This document shows positions 21,110 to 26,104 of a stretch of DNA of 26,104 nt, piece after piece; position 1 is the first letter of the stretch; the number at the start of each line of letters is the position of its first letter. The stretch spans positions 1 through 26,104 of the IMG/VR virus record IMGVR_UViG_3300044960_000158. The stretch is one strand, 5' to 3'. Under the pieces are notes generated by a model. It made no database searches, was not told the origin of the DNA, and saw nothing but the letters and a program-made list of their open reading frames with translations. Position numbers and translations under genes: made by a program. The stretch comes from a virus.

Positions 21110-22516
21110 ATGCACGGCACGACCGCAGCCGCGAGAGAGGATGCGTTAGCGGCGGCGCTTGTCGCCCCGTCCGCGACGCTCCCGGCGCACGCAGTTGTGA
21201 CGATCCTGCGCGAAGGGGTCGAGTCGTCCGACGGACGCTGGTTCGCTCCGGGAGGCGGGTCTTGGCGGGAACCGCCACTCACTATGACCGTGAACCACGA
21301 CCCGGATCAGCGGGTCGGGCAGATCGTCCGTATCGGCCGGGTCGCTGACATCGACGCGTTCGCTGGGGCCCTCGACGACACGAACCTGCCGGAGAGCTTC
21401 GCGGCGGCTGTCGGCGACACCGGCGACTTCATCGTGGGGCTCGTGCAGTTCGACCTAGGTCTCGACTCCGACGGCCGACTGGTCGACCCTCAAGCCCCGG
21501 GGCGGCAGGCGGCACGCGAAGTCGACAACGGGTTCCTGCGCGGCGTCTCAGCTGAACTCGGCGACATCCACGTCGAGTTCGAGTGTGTCCGCGAGGACCC
21601 CGACGACCCCGAGTTCTGCCTCGACTATCTGATCCGGTTCGTTCGGTTCAGGATCGGTGCTGTGACGTTCACCCCGTTCCAGGCGATCGAGGATGCCCAG
21701 ACAATCACGACCGGCGACGCCGACGCGGAGGCGATCATCGCTTCCGGTGTTGTGGTCGTTCGAGAGCCTGAGCGTCTGGCCGCTGATGCCCAGCCAGATG
21801 ATCCGCCGCGGGAGTGGTTCGAGTCGCCAGGCTTCGACGAACCGTCGCCGCTCGTGTGGGAAGACACCGGCCGCGTCTACGGCCACATCGCTCTGTGGGG
21901 GACATGCCACATCGCTAGAACCGACTGCTGCCTGTCGCCTCCCCGCTCGCAGAGCGGGTACGCGTACTTCCGGACCGGGGAGGTGCGGTGCTCCGACGGC
22001 AGCCGGGTGCCGGTCGGGTCGCTGACGATGGGCACCGGCCACGCACCCCTCGACATGTCTCCGTCACAGGTCGTGGAGCATTACGACTCGACGGGGACGC
22101 AGGTAGCTCAGGTCGCCGCCGGTGAGGACGACCACGGCATCTGGATTGCTGGAGCCCGGTCGCCCGACGTGACTCCCGCTCAGCTGCGTGTACTCATGGC
22201 TGCATCGGCGTCAGGGGACTGGCGGCGAATCGGCGGTTCGCTAGAGCTGGTGCGTGTGCTCGCTGTCAACACGCCAGGGTTCCCGGTCCCGAGGGTGAGG
22301 ACTCTCGTCGCGTCAGGGGAGCAGACCGCTCTAGTGGCCGCTGGTGCGGCGTCAGCGGCGTCAGCGGCCTGCGGATGCGCCGGCAAGCCGAACGGCGCAG
22401 CGTCAGCCGCACAGGCCGGCCTCGAACGCCGTCTGGCGAACGTCGAGGCGATCCTTGCCGTGATGGGTCTCGACGCCGCCGCGAGGGATCAGCTCAGCTC
22501 CCGTCTCGGCCGCTGA
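21110..22516 (+). CDS. Capsid maturation protease
   Basis: A protein of 468 residues. Residues 20-190 look like a prohead protease: TMTVNHDPDQRVGQIVRI with H63 and RGVSAEL with S147 as the probable catalytic pair. The C-terminal 260 have the actinophage extension: GRVYGHIALWGTCHI, SPPRSQSGYAYF, GEDDHGIWIAGARSP and VLAVNTPGFPVPR, ending in a small coiled segment. The protease trims scaffold and capsid proteins during head maturation. It lies between portal and major capsid, the usual place. The absence of a ribosome-binding site and the -10 box seven bases away suggest a leaderless start at ATG 21110. Confidence 0.8.
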   Translation: MHGTTAAAREDALAAALVAPSATLPAHAVVTILREGVESSDGRWFAPGGGSWREPPLTMTVNHDPDQRVGQIVRIGRVADIDAFAGALDDTNLPESFAAAVGDTGDFIVGLVQFDLGLDSDGRLVDPQAPGRQAAREVDNGFLRGVSAELGDIHVEFECVREDPDDPEFCLDYLIRFVRFRIGAVTFTPFQAIEDAQTITTGDADAEAIIASGVVVVREPERLAADAQPDDPPREWFESPGFDEPSPLVWEDTGRVYGHIALWGTCHIARTDCCLSPPRSQSGYAYFRTGEVRCSDGSRVPVGSLTMGTGHAPLDMSPSQVVEHYDSTGTQVAQVAAGEDDHGIWIAGARSPDVTPAQLRVLMAASASGDWRRIGGSLELVRVLAVNTPGFPVPRVRTLVASGEQTALVAAGAASAASAACGCAGKPNGAASAAQAGLERRLANVEAILAVMGLDAAARDQLSSRLGR

Positions 22517-22518
22517 AC

Positions 22519-22556
22519 CCCAACCCAGCCGCCTAGCCGCGGCTATACTTGTTGGG
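22519..22556 (+). promoter_or_regulatory. Nested dyad promoter with perfect TAGCCGCGGCTA palindrome
   Basis: The 12-base palindrome TAGCCGCGGCTA at 22534-22545 overlaps the -10 box TATACT (22544-22549), which ends eight bases before ATG 22558. An outer pair CCCAAC (22519-22524) and GTTGGG (22551-22556) flanks it, and AGCCGC/GCGGCT (22527-22532, 22539-22544) adds a further stem. The -35 region is weak. The dyad is the same type as at 11659 and 15181. Confidence 0.52.
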
Positions 22557-22557
22557 T

Positions 22558-22809
22558 ATGGCAGCTAGGCAGCATCTCCGGGTGGTCCCACCACACGCCG
22601 ACGTTCACGGCCGCGCCCACCCCGACGGGTCGTGGGAGCATCTGGGTCAGTTCCCGCGGGAGGCTCGCGCATGGCGATGGGTCTCCGACAACCTCGAATC
22701 GCTCGCAGCAGCTTACGCAGATCTGCGGGTGACCGCCGGCGGCGAATCCACGGTCGTCGACGCGGCCGCTCTCCGGGAACGGATCGTCCGCCTCCGCATC
22801 GGACGATGA
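22558..22809 (+). CDS. Small hypothetical protein with leaderless start
   Basis: A protein of 83 residues. It begins with a beta-like HLRVVPPHADVHGRAHPDGSW and continues as a helix (REARAWRWVSDNLESLAAAYADLR), ending in ALRERIVRLRIGR. It may be DUF2188-like (HVVP...GW pattern), a weak resemblance. The frame opens at TTG 22549, but ATG 22558 sits at the expected transcription start of the nested-dyad promoter and there is no ribosome-binding site, so it is the preferred start. Confidence 0.55.
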   Translation: MAARQHLRVVPPHADVHGRAHPDGSWEHLGQFPREARAWRWVSDNLESLAAAYADLRVTAGGESTVVDAAALRERIVRLRIGR

Positions 22810-22839
22810 TTGACGGGCCACTCACACACCTGTTACCGT
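22810..22839 (+). promoter_or_regulatory. Promoter for the major capsid transcript
   Basis: TTGACG at 22810-22815 and TACCGT at 22834-22839 are separated by 18 bases, the best sigma70-like match in the late region. RNA would start near 22847, giving a leader of about 135 bases before the capsid gene. Its position starts at the stop codon of the preceding gene. Confidence 0.6.
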
Positions 22840-22891
22840 GTTTGCGACATCGGAGCGACCCGCAGCCATAGGCGCGGGGGATGGTCCGCAC

Positions 22892-22966
22892 GCCGGCACA
22901 GCCGGGGCGGTCTGACTGCTCGACAGGACCCGACCCCTCAGGGGTCTCACCCTTTCGTCCAGACCG
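22892..22966 (+). promoter_or_regulatory. Structured 5' leader of the major capsid gene
   Basis: Three stems are visible. CCGGC (22893-22897) pairs with GCCGG (22901-22905). CGGTCTG (22908-22914) pairs with CAGACCG (22960-22966). Inside that, GACCCC (22932-22937) pairs with GGGGTC (22941-22946) around TCA. The outer stem ends only three bases before the ribosome-binding AAGGAG at 22970-22975, so folding could affect translation or RNA stability. I recognise no known riboswitch. Confidence 0.5.
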
Positions 22967-22981
22967 ACCAAGGAGCCCGCT

Positions 22982-24733
22982 GTGGACCCCATCCAGGAAC
23001 TGCTACAGGAGGCCGAGGACGCCTCCGATCTCACCGATGAGCGAGTCGGCGAGCTGGAGGCCGAGCTGCTGCGCCACTTCGACGCGATCCGCGCCGGGGA
23101 GAGCGAGCATTACGCCGCCGACGACGTCGAAGTGCTGCGTGCGATCGCTCAGGCCGTCGAGAACCTGCGTGCGTTGGCCGCTGTCCGCATCGCTGAGGCG
23201 CAGCAACGCAACGACGAGATCGCTGAGCTTGCCCGATCCGTCCACGGCGACGACGACGCCGAACCCGAGTCAAGCGACGGTGAGGAAGCTGAGAATGTCA
23301 GCGAGCCCGACGAGGAGCCGGTGCAGGCTGCGGGGCAGCAGCCTGAGAACGCTGACGAGTCCGACGAGAAGACCGAGGAGCAGGAGCAGGAGCAGCCCGA
23401 AGCTGTCGTCGCTGCTGCTACGCCGTCCATCTCGGAGATCGTCGCCCGCAGCGGCATGATCCGGACCCGACCTCGGAGGACCAAGCCCGCCGACAGCCAC
23501 CGTCCGTCGAACCTGCATCTCTCCACCGACACCGGCCGTCCGGTGTCAACGATCCGCGAAGGCTACGAGCACATGGCGAGCCGGTTCCACGAGCTGGGCA
23601 GCAACGCAGGTAAGCGAGTGCTCCTGTCCGTGGTCGGCGACTACCCGGAGCACCGCCGCCTCGGCCTCGACCCGCGGCTGAGCGCCGATCGGTTCGACGC
23701 CGTAGTGGCCGCAGCCAACAACCCGGACGCGTGGACCGACGCAGTGGTCGCGTCAGGAGGCTGGTGCGCCCCCTCGGCTGTCGACTACTCGCTCGTGCTG
23801 GAAGCGCAGGCGTCGCGGCCGGTCCGTGACGCGCTCCCCGACTTCGGGGCTGATCGTGGCGGGGTGCGTCTCCCTGTGTCGCCGACTCTGTCGTCGATCG
23901 ACACGACCGGCGCTGACGCAGCTGTCGGGCAGCACACGAACACCGAGGACATCAACGAGGCGACCAAGCCGGTCCAGGTGATCGACTGCCCCGAGTTCGC
24001 TGAGTTCCGCGCCTACGCCGTGACGAAGCGGCTGCGGTTCGGGAACCTCGGTCAGCGTGCTTTCCCGGAGAACGTCGCGCAGTGGAGCGGGCTCGCTCAG
24101 GCCGCCCACGCCAGGCTCGCGGAGACGTTGCTTCTCGACGCCATCAAGAACGACGCCGGCACGACTCAGGTGACGGACGGGCAGACGTTCGGGGCCGCAC
24201 GCGACATCCTCGAGTCGGTCATCCGCGCTGCCGCCGCCCGGCGGTCATCTGAACGGACCGGCGACGTCCGGCTGCGTTGGCTCGGACCCGCGTGGATCAT
24301 CGACCTCATGCAAGCGGACTTGATCCGCTCCGGGGAGGGACGCACCGACCTGGTGACCGCCCGATCCGAGATCATCCAGATGCTGTCCGACGCCGGTGTC
24401 ACCCCGACGTTCTACGTCGACTCGCCGTCGACCGGGACGTCGCAGCTGCTGCCGAGGCAGACGAACGGCGGCACGCTCGCAGCCTGGCCGTGCCAGATCC
24501 AGTGGGCGCTGTTCGCGGAAGGCCACTTCGGTTTCCTCGACGGCGGCACGCTCGACCTTGGCGTCATCCGCGACTCCACCCTGAACAGCACGAACGACTT
24601 CGAGACGTTCGCGGAGACGTTCGAGGGTATCGTGGCACGGCGGGGCCCCGAGGCGCTGTGGGTGACGCAGAACGTCGTCGCTGACGGCAGCTACGCCGCC
24701 GGCGTCGACGGCGCCGTGTCGTGCGGTAGCTGA
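22982..24733 (+). CDS. Major capsid protein with N-terminal scaffold-like domain
   Basis: A protein of 583 residues. Residues 1-75 are a long charged helix (coiled coil), and 76-140 are an acidic Asp/Glu/Gln linker. Together they resemble a delta domain or fused scaffold removed by the protease next door. From about residue 190 the sequence is HK97-like: STIREGYEHMASRFHEL, GGWCAPSAVDYSL, a central region with VIDCPEFAEFRAYAVTKRLRFG, and a C-terminal PCQIQWALFAEGHFGFLDGGTLDLG. Such proteins assemble the icosahedral shell. AAGGAG at 22970-22975 is spaced six bases from GTG 22982. The leader is structured (above). Confidence 0.82.
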   Translation: MDPIQELLQEAEDASDLTDERVGELEAELLRHFDAIRAGESEHYAADDVEVLRAIAQAVENLRALAAVRIAEAQQRNDEIAELARSVHGDDDAEPESSDGEEAENVSEPDEEPVQAAGQQPENADESDEKTEEQEQEQPEAVVAAATPSISEIVARSGMIRTRPRRTKPADSHRPSNLHLSTDTGRPVSTIREGYEHMASRFHELGSNAGKRVLLSVVGDYPEHRRLGLDPRLSADRFDAVVAAANNPDAWTDAVVASGGWCAPSAVDYSLVLEAQASRPVRDALPDFGADRGGVRLPVSPTLSSIDTTGADAAVGQHTNTEDINEATKPVQVIDCPEFAEFRAYAVTKRLRFGNLGQRAFPENVAQWSGLAQAAHARLAETLLLDAIKNDAGTTQVTDGQTFGAARDILESVIRAAAARRSSERTGDVRLRWLGPAWIIDLMQADLIRSGEGRTDLVTARSEIIQMLSDAGVTPTFYVDSPSTGTSQLLPRQTNGGTLAAWPCQIQWALFAEGHFGFLDGGTLDLGVIRDSTLNSTNDFETFAETFEGIVARRGPEALWVTQNVVADGSYAAGVDGAVSCGS

Positions 24734-24776
24734 CACGGGGTAGAGGCATGAGAGAGGCCGAGAAGGAGGCAGGCTA

Positions 24777-25664
24777 GTGGCAGGCGCGACGAACGCTCAC
24801 GTCCCCGTCGACGCGCCGCAAGCGACGCCGCCTCGTCTCGGCCTCCTCTCATCTGCTGTCCGTCCGACAGGCGTCGACCCGCGATGGGTGAACGGCATCG
24901 AGTTCGCCCCCGAGGCGTGCCTAGACGACGACCCGATCTGGTGGTCGTGCCCAGAAGGGGAAGGCGGCTCACCCCCAGACCCGAAACAAGCGGAAAGCGT
25001 CCGCCCGGGACTGGTGCGGTATCGGCCTGTGACGATCGTGACGCACGACACCTGCTCGGCGCTCGGCTACACGGTCGCGGACTATCAGGCGCGGGCGCGT
25101 CGGGCGCTGATCGCTCAGCAGTCGCGCAAGATGGAAGCGGAACTGTGGTCGGGGACCGCTGCGATCGCCGCGAACCTCCCTAACGCGTATCTCGCTGACG
25201 CTGCGTCGGCTGTCGATCTCGGCGTGTTCCCGCTCGTCTACGGGCTCGCAGCGCTCCAGCAGTACCTGGCGGACACGATCCCTGGTCGAGGGATGATCCA
25301 TTGCACCGTGCGGACAGCGACGCTCTGGTTGTCCGCAGGGGTGATCCGCCGCGAAGGCACAGTCCTTCTTGACGTCATGGACAACATCGTCGTTCCCGGC
25401 ACCGGCTACGACGGCTCCGGGCCTGGCGGCACCCCCGCCCCGTTGTCCGGTGACCGGCAGTGGGCGTACGCTACAGGGCTCGTTCATGTCCTCGAAGACG
25501 AGATCGTGTTAACACCGGACACCATCGGCGAGGCCCTTGACCGTGCCACGAACACCGTCACGATGCGCGCCGAACGAACCGTCGCGGCGTTCTGGGACGG
25601 ATGCGCTCACGCCGCAGCAGAAATCGACCTCTGTTCGCCGTGCTGCGAACCAACCGGCAGCTAA
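24777..25664 (+). CDS. Capsid-associated protein, possible second HK97-fold or minor capsid protein
   Basis: A protein of 295 residues. Recognisable stretches are GLVRYRPVTIVTHDTCSALGYTVAD, RKMEAELWSGTAA, PGRGMIHCTVRTATLWLSAG and VLHVLEDE-type sequence near the end (VHVLEDEIVLTPD). Similar proteins follow the major capsid gene in actinophages and lack a defined function; the alternating strand/helix pattern and capsid-like RGMIHC/IVVPGTGY region suggest an HK97-related fold, perhaps a pentamer or minor capsid protein. This is inference. AAGGAGG at 24763-24769 is spaced seven bases from GTG 24777. The 43-base gap before it is empty. Confidence 0.6.
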   Translation: MAGATNAHVPVDAPQATPPRLGLLSSAVRPTGVDPRWVNGIEFAPEACLDDDPIWWSCPEGEGGSPPDPKQAESVRPGLVRYRPVTIVTHDTCSALGYTVADYQARARRALIAQQSRKMEAELWSGTAAIAANLPNAYLADAASAVDLGVFPLVYGLAALQQYLADTIPGRGMIHCTVRTATLWLSAGVIRREGTVLLDVMDNIVVPGTGYDGSGPGGTPAPLSGDRQWAYATGLVHVLEDEIVLTPDTIGEALDRATNTVTMRAERTVAAFWDGCAHAAAEIDLCSPCCEPTGS

Positions 25665-25715
25665 CCATCTAGACCCAGCTAACCAACCCATCAACCACGG
25701 AAGGGAACAACCACC

Positions 25716-26104
25716 ATGAGCGACCCGAGTTGCTACGGCTCCCTCCAGGTCTGCGCCCTCCGTGTGGCGCTCCTGGGGCCGAACGGAGTGCCGCTGGCGG
25801 GCCCAGAGAACGGTTACGTCACGCACTCTGTCATCACGGTAGACGTCGGCATCGAGCTGTCCGAAGGCGACGACCTCGAGAAGAAGAACGGCTGTGGTGC
25901 GGTGTGCCAGTCGTTCAAGGGCTGCGACCACATCAAGCGAGCGAACCTCGGTGTCGCGCTGTGCGAACTCGACATCCAGGTGGCGTCGCTGCTCGTCGGC
26001 GGGCAGCTGTTCACGAAGGTCGGGTCGCCGGGTGCTGGTGACACGATCGGCTGGGAGCTTCCCAGCGTGTCGGACGCGTGCGCGAACGGCGTGTCGTTCG
26101 AAGT
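25716..26104 (+). CDS. Likely major tail (tube) protein, N-terminal part cut by window edge
   Basis: From ATG 25716 the frame runs off the window end, giving 129 residues. It has the pattern of actinophage tail-tube proteins: YGSLQVCALRVALLGPNG, NGYVTHSVITVDVGIELSEGDDLEKKNGCGAVC and CDHIKRANLGVALCELD. The alternating strands and the GIELSEGDDLEKKNG loop resemble major tail subunits that bind the head-tail connector or form the tube. Head-tail adaptor genes usually precede it, so a connector or minor structural protein is the alternative. AAGGGA at 25701-25706 serves as the ribosome-binding site, about nine bases from the start. The 51-base gap before it is A/C-rich and empty. Confidence 0.55.
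   Translation, partial: MSDPSCYGSLQVCALRVALLGPNGVPLAGPENGYVTHSVITVDVGIELSEGDDLEKKNGCGAVCQSFKGCDHIKRANLGVALCELDIQVASLLVGGQLFTKVGSPGAGDTIGWELPSVSDACANGVSFE

Noticed and set aside
22549-22557. TTG start for the small gene after the protease
   Set aside because: It lies within the -10 box; ATG 22558 is at the expected transcription start.
1-26104. tRNA, rRNA, integrase, attachment site, insertion sequence
   Set aside because: No sequence resembling them was seen on either strand.

Overview
The window is a GC-rich stretch in which every gene I can support lies on the + strand. Most genes are packed with 1- or 4-base stop/start overlaps (GTGA, ATGA, TGATG) and many use GTG starts. Terminase, a portal-MuF fusion, a capsid protease with an actinophage-type C-terminus and a major capsid protein identify it as part of a tailed dsDNA bacteriophage or prophage (siphovirus-like). 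GC content, GTG starts, apparent leaderless starts, a WhiB-like fragment and a parS site identical to the actinobacterial core all suggest an actinobacterial host. No integrase, tRNA gene, CRISPR array or insertion sequence is visible. Both window edges cut through genes.

Layout: (1) About 1-4210 is an early replication block: a winged-helix initiator carrying iteron-like repeats inside its own gene, a DnaC-type loader, a zinc-ribbon protein, a DNA methyltransferase, an HNH protein and small unknowns. (2) About 4209-6714 is a GCC/GGC-heavy block with a membrane protein, a DnaN-like sliding clamp, a RusA-like resolvase, an HTH/Cys protein and an out-of-frame WhiB C-terminus. (3) 6722-11521 holds a DEAH helicase, a parS palindrome, a ParB-methyltransferase fusion, a protein ending in a 2-oxoglutarate/Fe(II) oxygenase domain, and a 106-residue PLP-fold fragment. 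This block may be a DNA-modification cassette. It ends at a strong terminator. (4) 11646-12911 has its own promoter, a zinc-ribbon/membrane protein with three hairpins in its linker DNA, two small genes and a second terminator-like stem. (5) 13022-18508 has small and large terminase subunits and then a methyltransferase plus two glycosyltransferases, probably a virion glycosylation cassette. (6) 18505-26104 is the head module: portal-MuF, capsid protease, a small leaderless gene, the major capsid protein behind a structured leader, a second capsid-associated protein, and the start of a likely tail-tube gene.

How the parts may work together: the initiator and DnaC-like protein would load a host replicative helicase at an origin inside the initiator gene. 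The phage clamp, resolvase and helicase would support replication and recombination. The ParB-methyltransferase, oxygenase and PLP genes may alter phage DNA or proteins. The late genes package DNA and build, and possibly glycosylate, the capsid. Several late genes share a GCTAYRAT-like -10 box placed 7-8 bases before the start codon, which suggests leaderless late transcripts under one control. All functional calls come from motif recognition by eye; no database search was run.
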